From CAZVCJ01 sp964625745 (GTDB lineage Bacteria > Chloroflexota > Anaerolineae > VGOG01), in assembly GCA_964625745.1 (NCBI GenBank), contig CAZVCJ010000026.1, forward strand, positions 1 to 34,199: a DNA stretch of 34,199 bases, written 5' to 3'. Shown one piece after another: positions 23,404 to 32,143 of the stretch. The position numbers were made by a program, and so were the translations under genes. The notes below the pieces were generated by a model. That model did no database searches. It had not been told where the DNA came from and saw only the letters and a program-made list of their open reading frames with translations. The number at the start of each line of letters is the position of its first letter. Positions within the stretch are counted from its first letter, which is position 1.

Positions 23404-24678
23404 CTAACCACACTCGTGCCGAAGGATTTCGGAGATTCCAAAATCAACTAAAATCGGACCTTCGCTGGCCATGGCCCGCGCAATTGCTGGAAACACCTCG
23501 TTTCTCTTTCGCACCGTCAGGCCAGGGATACCGTAAGCGTTGGCAACTCCGACAAAATCTGGGCCCGGCAAGCTGAGGGCATTACAGCGCCCCCCAGAGG
23601 GCAACGGCTGTAGTTGGTGCATCGGGCCCGGATTGCTTCTGTTCAAAACAGCGATTTTGATGGGCAACTGCTCCTGAACGATTGTTGCCAGCTCCTGAAA
23701 GCTCATCTGAAAGCTCTCATCTCCCACGATAACCCACACCAGTTCGTCTGGGCAGGCCATCTGTGTACCAATGGCTGCCGGCAGCGCAAACCCTGAGGTC
23801 CCGAGGCCGCTGGAGGAGATCAGGTCCCGGCACCAGTCGCGGACGGGATATTGTGCTCCCCACGTTCGGTCTTGCCTCAAATCGGAGACCATCCAGGCAT
23901 CGCCTTGTGTGGCGCGCCAGATCTGGTGCGTGACATAGTGCGCGACAGGCTCGCCTGTTTCTTGTGCTACGATATCCTGCTGGGCCGGTTCAACCCGCCC
24001 ATCTTGGTTGACCATCTGAGCCGTCTTCTCCATCAAAGGGGAGTCATGCCTTTGTTGCTCCACGGGGCGATAACCCGCGAAGTCCACACCATTAGGATAG
24101 ACGTAATCGATTACAGCGGCCTGGACATCCAGGGCGACACTAATGAGAACAGGCCCCGGTCGCCCAGTTCGCGCGATATAGAACGCCTCCCGGATCACCC
24201 TGGGCAATTTTTGGATGTCAGTGACCAAGTAGTTATGCTTGGTGACAGGCAGCGTAATGCTGGCGATGTCTACCTCTTGGAAGGCATCAGTGCCGAGGAC
24301 CGGGGAAGGTGCTTGGCCGGTGATGGCTACCACTGGCGAGGAGTCCCTCAGGGCAGTCGCCAGACCAGTGAGTAGATTAGTCGCACCAGGGCCAGATGTG
24401 GCGATACATACCCCGACCTTGCCAGTGGCACGAGCATAGCCATCAGCGGCGTGGGCTGCAGCCCGCTCGTGGCGCATAAGCACGTGGTGGATGGGGTATT
24501 CGGGCAACGCGTGATATAAGTGTATTGCACCCCCTCCTGGGATGCCAAAGATGGTCTCAATTTCCTCGCGAACCAGGCTTTCGCAGACCACCTGTGCTCC
24601 TGTCAGTTTTAGAATGACACTTCCCTCCCCTTTTGGCTGGACTGTCGGTAATACTTTACTTTTGCTGCCTCTAAACAA
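23404..24678 (-). CDS. acetolactate-synthase-like TPP protein lacking the central domain
   Basis: 424 residues against about 560 for acetolactate synthases. The N-terminal pyrimidine-binding domain is good (KLTGAQVVCESL, FGIPGGG, catalytic Glu71 in MRHERAA, ATSGPGATN). The C-terminal PP domain is recognisable (GTSGFALPAAIG), but the metal motif GDG is GDE (near 318) and the NN that ends it is NRSN. The middle, FAD/regulatory domain is nearly all missing: about 140 residues between VDFAGYR and WRATQGDAW. Either it is a specialised TPP protein or a decaying gene; the frame is intact. The start ATG is 2 bases after the ald stop, without its own ribosome binding site, so it relies on coupling. 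It is last in the operon. Confidence 0.75.
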   Translation of the reverse strand: MFRGSKSKVLPTVQPKGEGSVILKLTGAQVVCESLVREEIETIFGIPGGGAIHLYHALPEYPIHHVLMRHERAAAHAADGYARATGKVGVCIATSGPGATNLLTGLATALRDSSPVVAITGQAPSPVLGTDAFQEVDIASITLPVTKHNYLVTDIQKLPRVIREAFYIARTGRPGPVLISVALDVQAAVIDYVYPNGVDFAGYRPVEQQRHDSPLMEKTAQMVNQDGRVEPAQQDIVAQETGEPVAHYVTHQIWRATQGDAWMVSDLRQDRTWGAQYPVRDWCRDLISSSGLGTSGFALPAAIGTQMACPDELVWVIVGDESFQMSFQELATIVQEQLPIKIAVLNRSNPGPMHQLQPLPSGGRCNALSLPGPDFVGVANAYGIPGLTVRKRNEVFPAIARAMASEGPILVDFGISEILRHECG

Positions 24679-24680
24679 TG

Positions 24681-25850
24681 TCAGGCTTTAGATATTGGGT
24701 GGGCAGAATCAGAAATGGGTTTTTCGACAGTTGTGACGGCCTCCTTATCCAACGGTTTGTATTCCAGGCCGTGAGCGCTGGCGACTCCATCACAAGTGAC
24801 ATTGCTTTTATAGACGTTTACCCCTTTAGCCAGGGCAGCGTTACTATGCACAGCCTCGACGAAACCCAGGTTGGCCAGTTGAAGGGCATAGGGCAAGGTG
24901 GCATTGGTCAGGGCATAGGTCGAAGTGCGCGGCACGGCACCGGGCATGTTGGTGACGCAGTAGTGGATCACGCCCTCTTCGACGTAGACGGGGTCGTTGT
25001 GGGTGGTGGGGTGGGCTGTCTCAATGCAGCCGCCCTGGTCAATGGCCACATCAACGATCACGCTGCCCGGACTCATGCTCCTCACCATCTCCCGCGTGAC
25101 CACGTGAGGCGCCCTGGCACCAGTGACGAGCACGGCTCCGATCACGACGTCAGCGCACCTGACGGCCTCGGCAACGTTGAGAGGGTTCGAGCTCAAGGTG
25201 ACAAGATTACCCTGAAATATCTCGCCCAGGTGACGAAGCCTGTCTATCCTGAGATCAATGGCGACGACGCTGGCCCCCATACCCAGGGCCATCTCCACCG
25301 CATTCTTCCCCACGGTGCCAACTCCGATGACCACCACGGTGCAGGGAAGAACCCCGGGCACCCCGCCCAGAAGCTTGCCCCGCCCGCCGCTGGGCTTTTC
25401 CAGACAATGGGCAGCCACCTGTACCGACATCCTGCCGGCCACTTCGCTCATAGGCTCTAGCAAGGGTAGCTCGCCGTTCGGCAGCTCGACCGTCTCGTAA
25501 GCTATGGCTGTCACCTTCTTTTCCATCAGGAGCCTGGTCAAATCCTCCAGTTTCGGATTGGCGAGGTGAAGATAGGTAAATAGAAGCAGGTCTTCGCGGA
25601 AGAACCGGTATTCCGGCTCGATAGGCTCCTTGACCTTGAGCACCATCTCGGCTCCCCAGGCGTCGGCGGCGTTGGGCACGATCTCTGCTCCGGCTTGCCT
25701 GTACTCCTGGTCAGAGAAGCCGCTGCCTTCGCCAGCTCCCTTTTCGACGAGGACTTTGTGTCCCGCCTTGACCAACATGTCCACCCCGGCAGGTGTGGCG
25801 CCGACCCTGCTCTCGGCTGTCTTGATCTCCTTCAATACTCCGATGATCAT
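24681..25850 (-). CDS. ald: alanine dehydrogenase
   Basis: 389 residues; it interconverts L-alanine and pyruvate plus ammonia with NAD. Family marks are MIIGVLKEIKTAESRVGATP at the start, the substrate-site EPIEPEY and YLHLA, and the NAD-binding GVPGVLPCTVVVIGVGTVGKNA. The C-terminus is some 15 residues longer than usual (EYKPLDKEAVTTVEK). GGAGG lies near the ATG. It sits between an SHMT-like gene and the TPP-enzyme gene on one strand. Confidence 0.93.
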   Translation of the reverse strand: MIIGVLKEIKTAESRVGATPAGVDMLVKAGHKVLVEKGAGEGSGFSDQEYRQAGAEIVPNAADAWGAEMVLKVKEPIEPEYRFFREDLLLFTYLHLANPKLEDLTRLLMEKKVTAIAYETVELPNGELPLLEPMSEVAGRMSVQVAAHCLEKPSGGRGKLLGGVPGVLPCTVVVIGVGTVGKNAVEMALGMGASVVAIDLRIDRLRHLGEIFQGNLVTLSSNPLNVAEAVRCADVVIGAVLVTGARAPHVVTREMVRSMSPGSVIVDVAIDQGGCIETAHPTTHNDPVYVEEGVIHYCVTNMPGAVPRTSTYALTNATLPYALQLANLGFVEAVHSNAALAKGVNVYKSNVTCDGVASAHGLEYKPLDKEAVTTVEKPISDSAHPISKA

Positions 25851-25945
25851 CGTTGATCCTCCTTGATGTGCACCATCAGGCCCCTTTTACCCTCCTACAC
25901 AGGACTTTCGCTTCGAGATCCCACTGATGAACAGTGCTTGCTCTT

Positions 25946-27175
25946 TTACAGAGGGAATCTTATGCAAAGCTCCCTCACTCTATGTCGGACCTCCTGCAGC
26001 GTCCTCTCATCGCTCGGATGGGAAAGAACGGCATCAATGATGCTGGCGGTCTCATCCATTTCCACTTCGCGGAATCCCCTGGTAGTCATGGCCGAGCTTC
26101 CGAGACGTATGCCGCTGGTTACATTAGGGCCAAGGGGGTCGAAGGGGATTCTGTTCATGTTCGTCTCAATGCCCACATCCTCCAGAACCTCTTGGGCCCG
26201 CTTGCCCGTCATCTTCTTAGGCCTCAAATCCACCAGCACAATGTGGCTATCCGTTCCCCCGGAGACGATGCGGTAACCGCATTCCTGAAGTGACTTGGCC
26301 AGCGCCCTGGCGTTAGCCACCACTTGTTTGGCGTAATCGTGGAACTCCTGGGTCATGGCCAAACGGAAGGTCACTGCTTTCCCCGCCATGAGGTGCACGT
26401 GCATCGAGCCCTGGACCCCAGGGAAGACGGCGGCATCAACCTTGTCGGCAAATTCCTTCTTACAGAGGATGATCCCACCACGGGAGCCACGCAATGTCTT
26501 ATAAGTAGTGAAAGTAACAAAATCTGCGTAGGGGATCGGGGAGGGATACACTCCGCCAGCTATGAGCCCAGCGAAATGGGCCACGTCGGCTAGGAAATAG
26601 GCGTCCACCTCGTTTGCGATCTCACGAAATCTAGCGAAGTCGATGACCCTGGGGTAAGCGCTGCCCCCGCAGACGATCATCTTAGGCCGTTCCCTGGAAG
26701 CGATGGCTGACACCTCGTCGTAGTCTATCAACTCCGAATCCGGGTCTACGCCGTAGAAGGAGGCCCGATAAAATCTCCCGCTGAAGGAGGCCGGGTGTCC
26801 ATGGGAGAGGTGTCCCCCGGCGGCCAAGTCCATCCCCAGGATGCAGTCCCCGGGCTGCAGGACGGCGAAATAGACCGCCATGTTAGCGCTTACCCCCGAG
26901 TGAGGCTGCACATTGGCGTATTCAGCCCCGAAAAGCTCCTTCGCGCGCTCGACAGCCAGATTCTCAATGACATCCACGTATTTGTGGCCTCCGTGGTAAC
27001 GCTTTCCGGGATACCCCTCTAAGGTCTTGTGGGCGAAGACGCTGCCCTGCACCTCCAAGACGGCCTGGTTGCTGAAGTTGGTCGCCGCAACAAGCTCAAT
27101 GGTGAGGGCCTGACGTGCTAATTCGTTTTTCAGAGCAGCGGCGATTTCGGGATCTACAACTTCTAATTCACTCAT
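25946..27175 (-). CDS. serine hydroxymethyltransferase paralogue with altered active site
   Basis: 409 residues, clearly SHMT over the whole length (GYPGKRY, NVQPHSG, GGHLSHG, ADVAHFAGL, PLP-Lys226 in YKTLRG, TSGIRLG). Compared with E. coli GlyA from memory, several catalytic-site residues differ. The His before the PLP-Lys is Tyr225. The NKYAEGYPGKRYYGG motif reads HKTLEGYPGKRYHGG, so the Tyr residues equivalent to E. coli Tyr55 and Tyr65 are Thr51 and His61. The ASEN motif is AATN. It may therefore act on another beta-hydroxy amino acid (aldolase or a modified SHMT reaction) rather than serve as the housekeeping enzyme. The neighbours kbl, ald and opine dehydrogenase support a catabolic role. 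Confidence 0.87.
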   Translation of the reverse strand: MSELEVVDPEIAAALKNELARQALTIELVAATNFSNQAVLEVQGSVFAHKTLEGYPGKRYHGGHKYVDVIENLAVERAKELFGAEYANVQPHSGVSANMAVYFAVLQPGDCILGMDLAAGGHLSHGHPASFSGRFYRASFYGVDPDSELIDYDEVSAIASRERPKMIVCGGSAYPRVIDFARFREIANEVDAYFLADVAHFAGLIAGGVYPSPIPYADFVTFTTYKTLRGSRGGIILCKKEFADKVDAAVFPGVQGSMHVHLMAGKAVTFRLAMTQEFHDYAKQVVANARALAKSLQECGYRIVSGGTDSHIVLVDLRPKKMTGKRAQEVLEDVGIETNMNRIPFDPLGPNVTSGIRLGSSAMTTRGFREVEMDETASIIDAVLSHPSDERTLQEVRHRVRELCIRFPL

Positions 27176-27257
27176 TTTTTATCCCCCCTAACGTGAATTG
27201 CTCCCGAGATTCATCTGGCCTTCAGCCAGTCTCTTTCCTTAACAATCAAGTTATTCA

Positions 27258-28454
27258 TCAGATGATCCTCAACTCCTTACCTACTCGCTCGAAGATTTCT
27301 AGGGCAGTCTCCAATTCTTCCCTGGTATGCTGGGCAGTAACGATGGTGCGCAGACGAGCTTTACCCTGTGACACGGTAGGATAGGCAATGCCCATGGCGA
27401 AGACGCCCTCCTCGAAAAGGCGAGTGGAAAATTTCATAGCTAAATCCCCTGGGCCCACGACCACGGGTGTAATGGGGGTCTCGCTGTTGCCAGTGTCGAA
27501 ACCCAAGCCCTCTAACCTCTTCTTGAAGAAGTCAGTGTTCTCCCAGAGCTTGCCGATGAGCTCGGCCCCCTCGTCACTGGCCAGGAGATCAATAGCAGCT
27601 ATGCAGGTAGCCATTACTGAAGGCGGCGGGGAGGTGCTGAAGAGAAAAGGCCGCGCTCGGCGCTCCATTAACTCCTTGAACTCCTGGCTACAGGCGATAT
27701 AGCCGCCCATGGCACCGATAGCCTTAGAGAGGGTCCCCATTTGGACATCCAAGCGTCCTTCGATGCCAAAGTGGCTAGCTATGCCCCGGCCATGACCCCC
27801 TAACACCCCTATGGCGTGGGCTTCATCCACCATAACGATAGCTCCGTACTCCTTGCCTAGATCTGCGATCTTATCGAAGGGAGCTATCTCGCCATCCATG
27901 CTGAACACCCCATCAGAGACGATGAGGATGTTGCGGTAACCACCAGATTCGGCTCTCTCCAAGATCTCTCGCAAGGCATCCATATCCAAGTGAGGGCAAA
28001 TCTCGTGGTCGGCCCTGGTCAGGCGGATGCCATCAATGATGGAAGCGTGGTTGAGCTCCTCACTAATGACTACGTCCTTCTCGCTGAGGATAGTGCCTAT
28101 GACACCCATGTTAGCGTCACAACCTGTTGGAAAGACAAGAGCAGCCTCTGTGTGTTTGAAGTCAGCGATCTTGTGCTCAAGCTCGATGTGGACGTCCATG
28201 GTGCCGACGATTTCACGCGCAGCACCAGCACCCACACCATAGTCATCAATACCCCTGTGGGCTGCCTCTTTCAGCTTGGGATGGGTATTGAAGCCTAAGT
28301 AGTTGTTGGAAGATAAGTTAATTACCCTCTTGCCATTGATGATGGCCCTGGACCGCTGTTCCCCCTCCAAGATAGGTAGCTTCTGATATAGCCCCTTCTT
28401 CTTAAGGATTTCTAATTCCTCATTGACGAAAGTCATTGGGTCTTTTCTTGCCAT
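27258..28454 (-). CDS. kbl: 2-amino-3-ketobutyrate CoA ligase / glycine C-acetyltransferase
   Basis: 398 residues from ATG 28452-28454, chosen for AGGAGGAG 9 bases upstream; the open frame upstream of it is out of family. A PLP alpha-oxoamine synthase: NNYLGFNTHP, GAGAAREIVGT, NHASIIDGIRL, VDEAHAIGVLG and the PLP-Lys244 in GTLSKAIGAMGG. It joins glycine and acetyl-CoA, or cleaves 2-amino-3-oxobutyrate, in threonine breakdown. Threonine dehydrogenase is not in the window. A BioF-type activity cannot be excluded, but the GVGAG segment and the neighbours favour Kbl. Confidence 0.92.
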   Translation of the reverse strand: MARKDPMTFVNEELEILKKKGLYQKLPILEGEQRSRAIINGKRVINLSSNNYLGFNTHPKLKEAAHRGIDDYGVGAGAAREIVGTMDVHIELEHKIADFKHTEAALVFPTGCDANMGVIGTILSEKDVVISEELNHASIIDGIRLTRADHEICPHLDMDALREILERAESGGYRNILIVSDGVFSMDGEIAPFDKIADLGKEYGAIVMVDEAHAIGVLGGHGRGIASHFGIEGRLDVQMGTLSKAIGAMGGYIACSQEFKELMERRARPFLFSTSPPPSVMATCIAAIDLLASDEGAELIGKLWENTDFFKKRLEGLGFDTGNSETPITPVVVGPGDLAMKFSTRLFEEGVFAMGIAYPTVSQGKARLRTIVTAQHTREELETALEIFERVGKELRII

Positions 28455-28761
28455 CGTCGTTTCTCCTCCTCTGCTTTCTATTGACCCCAGGTATGCCTTC
28501 CTCACATCATAGTTGTGGACTAGTTCCTTCCCGGTCCCCGCAGGACTATCTCGCCCATCTCCAGGATATGCCCATAGTCCGCGATGCGAAAGCATCGCGG
28601 ATGTTCTGCTCAACCAACGCCCAGGGCTTGGACGTTAAAGCTCGGCCGACAGACAAAATCTGCTGTTCCCCACCAAATAGCATGCCAGCTCTCTGCGAAG
28701 CGCTCTCCTTGAGTATTCGTACGCTTTTAGCTACGTGCAGGCTTCTACGCGAGAACGTTAG
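28455..28761. other. 307-bp spacer between opine dehydrogenase and kbl
   Basis: Apart from the kbl ribosome binding site it holds a perfect 10-bp hairpin with a GAAA loop (28578-28601) and a CTAG-type motif TAGTTGTGGACTAG (28510-28523). A similar motif stands upstream of the opine dehydrogenase gene. No gene is seen. Confidence 0.5.
28578..28601. repeat. perfect hairpin with GAAA loop
   Basis: TCCGCGATGC - GAAA - GCATCGCGGA, 10 base pairs. No T-run follows; it may stabilise or process the polycistronic message, or be a dispersed palindromic unit. Confidence 0.7.
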
Positions 28762-29868
28762 TTAGAAGGAGCCACCCTCGACAAGTTTGATGATTTCGTC
28801 TTTTGTCATTTCTGTCAGGCCCAACTGGTCTAGAGTTCTCCCCGTCTGCCAAAAGTCTTCGCCACAGACCACCGAACCGATGTTCACCAACGAGTCGATC
28901 ACAGGCGTTGGAATACCCAGCTTCTTGCCCAGCTCCGAAAGGGGGACTAGCCCGTAGGGCAGATCCTCAGTGATGTATCTATCTTGCAAGGATTTTGGGC
29001 CAATGATGCTGGCAATGACGCCAATAGTGTCAAAGGGAGCCTGAAAAGCTACCCCCATAATGCTAGCTGTTGTTCGGAAATCCCTGTCCTCGTATTCGAG
29101 CACCTCAAAGCCAAGGGCCTTGCCCAACGCGGCGGTTTCGTCGTAAACAGTCCGGATCACACGGGCTACCGCTTCGGTAATACCCTCCCTATACATGTAG
29201 AAGTCGCCCTTCGAATACTGAATGCGGCCCGTATTGAGCAAAGAGCCAGGGGGGTGCACGATAGGGTTGGGGTTACTGAAGCAGGCAGCGAGGATATTCT
29301 CAGCCGGCTTCAACATGGGAAAAAGCTCTTTGAGCTCCTTCAATACCCCCTCCGTCTCCCTGACTGGCAAGGCGGAGATGATGATCCCCGGTGCGATCAG
29401 AAGAAGGTCTACTTGGGCCGGCCCCTTGAGTCTGGTCCCGTAGGGCAGCGTGTTGGTACCGAGGAGGGTCACTTTCCTCTCAGGTGCTTCCTCCTTCAGC
29501 AACTTGGCCAGGCGGAGCGAGCCATAGTTATCTGGCCAGATCACCACCGTTTGGCCATCTCGCAAGCAAGGGATCATCTCCTCGAAGAATCTGTCATGTC
29601 CAGCCGCAGGAACCACGAGGTTCACAAGCTCCACATCCGCCAGGGCCTCCTCCATGTCCAGGGTGACCTTATGGATGTCTGCGGTGCCTCGTCGTCCCAC
29701 ACCTGTCATCTCGACCTTGCCTGTCTTTAGGGTCGTCGCGAACTTATCTTTGAAGGCAGGATGCTCGTAGAAGCTGACCCGATAGCCAGCCAGGGTCAGA
29801 TCGGCAGCCATGGTGTGCCCCCCATTTCCGCCACCCAAAACCGCAATAGGTTTGTTCAACATTGACAT
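28762..29868 (-). CDS. NAD(P)-dependent opine (octopine/nopaline-type) dehydrogenase
   Basis: 368 residues. The N-terminal Rossmann domain has AVLGGGNGGHTMAADL (11-16 GGGNGG). The C-terminal helical opine-dehydrogenase domain includes HPPGSLLN and a closing helix pair (GIPTPVIDSLVNIGSV, then GRTLDQLGL). The family couples an amino acid to a 2-oxo acid, or the reverse, as in octopine, nopaline, strombine or alanopine. AGGAGG precedes the ATG by about 9 bases. Upstream lie two permeases and a binding protein, downstream kbl, an SHMT paralogue and ald. The setting suggests uptake and oxidative cleavage of an opine. Opine-type metallophore synthesis is the alternative, but no nicotianamine-synthase-like partner is present. 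Confidence 0.88.
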   Translation of the reverse strand: MSMLNKPIAVLGGGNGGHTMAADLTLAGYRVSFYEHPAFKDKFATTLKTGKVEMTGVGRRGTADIHKVTLDMEEALADVELVNLVVPAAGHDRFFEEMIPCLRDGQTVVIWPDNYGSLRLAKLLKEEAPERKVTLLGTNTLPYGTRLKGPAQVDLLLIAPGIIISALPVRETEGVLKELKELFPMLKPAENILAACFSNPNPIVHPPGSLLNTGRIQYSKGDFYMYREGITEAVARVIRTVYDETAALGKALGFEVLEYEDRDFRTTASIMGVAFQAPFDTIGVIASIIGPKSLQDRYITEDLPYGLVPLSELGKKLGIPTPVIDSLVNIGSVVCGEDFWQTGRTLDQLGLTEMTKDEIIKLVEGGSF

Positions 29869-29963
29869 TGGCCTTTACCTCCTCACTTAGGATCTAGTTG
29901 TGGAACTAGCCACCTATCACTTTGGCCAGAAGTACTGGGGCCAAGTGCTCTCAACCCGACAGA
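29869..29963. promoter_or_regulatory. spacer with shared CTAG-type palindrome
   Basis: CTAGTTGTGGAACTAG (about 29894-29909) is palindromic around GTGG; TAGTTGTGGACTAG recurs at 28510. The following CACTTTGGCC and GGCCAAGTG (about 29918-29948) can also fold. Possible operators or message-processing sites. Confidence 0.4.
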
Positions 29964-30878
29964 CTACCTCTCCAATCGCAATCGGGGATCTAAAGCACTC
30001 CTTAGCCCGTCACCTAGTAGGTTTATGGAGAGAACAGTGATCACTATCGCCAGTCCAGGAAAGACGGTCAGCCACCAAGCTAGACGTATGAACTCACGTG
30101 CATCACGGAGCATCGTTCCCCATTCCGGTGTAGGGGGTTGAGCTCCAAGCCCAAGATAACCCAGGGCAGCGAAAGAGAGGATAGCTGTGCCGAAGCGCAG
30201 CGTGGCATAGACGATTAGCGGGGCCATGATATTCGGTAGGACATGACGCACCACTATGCGTCTGCTTGGGCAACCTATGCTTCGCGCTGCTTCGATGTAG
30301 ACTGCATTGCGGACGGACAGAGTGCAGCCTCGAGCTAGACGAGCATAGAAGGGAATCCAAGTAACAGCGATGGCCAATACGGAGTTCAAAAGGCCGGGCC
30401 CCAGGGCGCCGACGATAGCCATCGCAAGCAAGATAGTAGGGAAACTCAATAATATGTCCATCAGTCGCATTACGATACTATCGAGCCGCCCGCCAAAGAA
30501 ACCGGCTAGCATGCCGGCAACTAACCCAATTGGCCAACTGATGGCAGTAACCGCTAAAGCCACAAGAAGAGAGAGGCGCGCCCCGTATATCACACGGCTG
30601 AACGTATCTCGCCCATATAGGTCCGTGCCCAGCCAGTGACGAGCGCTTGGCGCCACAAGCGATTCCGTCACGGCTACCTCAACCGGGTTGTATGGCGCCA
30701 CCCAATTAGCGAACACCGCCGCGCCGACAATGAAAGCCAACACCACTATCGCTGCTACCGCACCCTTGTTGCGCAGCAGAGAAAGCAAGGCTCGTTGCCG
30801 TTCGCTGATCCGGGACGGCCTAAGAAGTTTTGCTCCAGATGGCCTTAGTGTGTCTTCTCGGAGTGTCGCCTCACTCAT
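29964..30878 (-). CDS. ABC transporter permease, DppC/OppC type
   Basis: 304 residues from ATG 30876-30878; this start overlaps the dppB stop by 8 bases, as usual for this pair. An upstream TTG would give 7 more residues. About six membrane helices, the N-terminal OppC-type segment (LLRNKGAVAAIVVL...), and the EAA loop EAARSIGCPSRRIVVRHVLPNI that contacts the ATPase. It acts with the dppB-like permease and the binding lipoprotein encoded upstream. No ATPase genes follow; the opine dehydrogenase does. Confidence 0.9.
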   Translation of the reverse strand: MSEATLREDTLRPSGAKLLRPSRISERQRALLSLLRNKGAVAAIVVLAFIVGAAVFANWVAPYNPVEVAVTESLVAPSARHWLGTDLYGRDTFSRVIYGARLSLLVALAVTAISWPIGLVAGMLAGFFGGRLDSIVMRLMDILLSFPTILLAMAIVGALGPGLLNSVLAIAVTWIPFYARLARGCTLSVRNAVYIEAARSIGCPSRRIVVRHVLPNIMAPLIVYATLRFGTAILSFAALGYLGLGAQPPTPEWGTMLRDAREFIRLAWWLTVFPGLAIVITVLSINLLGDGLRSALDPRLRLER

Positions 30879-31949
30879 ATCGAATACGGGGATCCACAAA
30901 AGTGTAAAGGATGTCTACCACCATATTGACTAAGACGTAGATCAACGCCCCAAAGAGCACCGTCCCCTGCACAACAGGTATATCCTTACTCAGGATAGAG
31001 AGCACGGCCAGGCTCCCTATACCTGGTCGGGCGAAGACCATTTCTAGCACTACTGCACCGTTCATAAGTGTGCCGAGTTGTAACCCTACCACAGTGATCA
31101 CCGGGATGAGCGCATTTCTTAGCGCATGCCTCAGGATGACCATCCTTTCCGGGAGCCCTTTGGCACGAGCCGTCCGAATATAGTCCGCTCCTAGCACCTC
31201 TAGCGTGGTCGAGCGCATGAGCCGGGCAATGGTTCCTGACGCTACCAGGCCTAATATTCCAGCAGGCATGATTAACTGCTTCAGACCGCCGGTCCCGGTA
31301 ATCGGCAGCCAGTGTAGTGTCACGGCGAAGATCAAGATAGCCAATAGGCCCGACCAGAATGTAGGTACTGAGATCCCCACCAAGGCGATGATCATGAAGA
31401 GGTTGTCCAGCCAGGAATCACGCTTTAGAGCGGAGGCTATTCCCAAGGCTCCGCCCACCACGATGGCAACAGCCATTCCGGCCATTGCCAGGCGTAGAGT
31501 ATCCGGTAATTGGCCCAGGATGATCTCTACCACGGGTCGTCTATAGGAGATGGAGCGCCCTAAGTCTCCCCGCACAGCCCTGGAAAGCCACCTGATATAC
31601 TGTACAGGCAGGGGATCGTTCAACCCCCACTGCTCGCGAATCGCTTCCATAACCTCAGCTGTGGCCCCAGATTCCGCCAGAAGCGCTCTGATCGGGTCTC
31701 CAGGNNNNNNNNNNNNNNNNNNNNNNNNNNNNNNNNNNNNNNNNNNNNNNNNNNNNNNNNNNNNNNNNNNNNNNNNNNNNNNNNNNNNNNNNNNNNNNNN
31801 NNNNTAACCTCAGCTGTGGCCCCAGATTCCGCCAGAAGCGCTCTGATCGGGTCTCCAGGCACCAGGTGCACGATTGAGAAGACCAGGATAGATAGCCCAA
31901 TTAGAGTAGGGATTGTAGCGAGAATGCGCCTTCCGACATATTGCAGCAC
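30871..31949 (-). CDS. ABC transporter permease, DppB/OppB type, interrupted by an assembly gap
   Basis: With the 100 Ns and one copy of the duplicated 55 bases removed the frame is continuous, 307 residues from GTG 31947-31949. The opening GRRILATIPTLIGLSILVF and HLVPGDP is the DppB signature; the EAA loop reads RTARAKGLPERMVILRHALRN; the protein ends DPRIRYE. It pairs with the dppC-like permease through an 8-base gene overlap. The start lies about 190 bases after the binding-protein gene, with a perfect hairpin in between. Confidence 0.88.
31705..31804. other. scaffold gap with duplicated flanks
   Basis: 100 Ns. Bases 31650-31704 equal 31805-31859 exactly (55 bases), the same artefact as at 15423-15522. 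Confidence 0.9.
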
Positions 31950-32094
31950 CGAAGACCTGCCTCACTTCCTGACAATACTGGAAAGCCAGCAATGCACTTC
32001 GACCGCACCTGCATCGGACTTTGGAGCGGTAAAGACGCTTATCCAGGAACAGCGAGAACCTCTGCGGCTTACCAGAATAGGATCAAATGTCTGC

Positions 32095-32128
32095 ACTGCC
32101 AGGACCGGGACACCCCGGTCCTGGCAGT
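32095..32128. promoter_or_regulatory. perfect 15-bp hairpin between binding protein and permease genes
   Basis: Arms ACTGCCAGGACCGGG (32095-32109) and its exact complement (32114-32128), loop ACAC on the plus strand. There is no T-run. In the minus-strand message it stands just after the binding-protein stop, the usual place for a stem that protects the upstream part and lowers permease output. Confidence 0.75.
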
Positions 32129-32143
32129 CAGATCACTCAACGA

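Noticed and set aside
28455..28761. Glycine riboswitch before kbl.
   Set aside because: No glycine-aptamer consensus words were found in this spacer.
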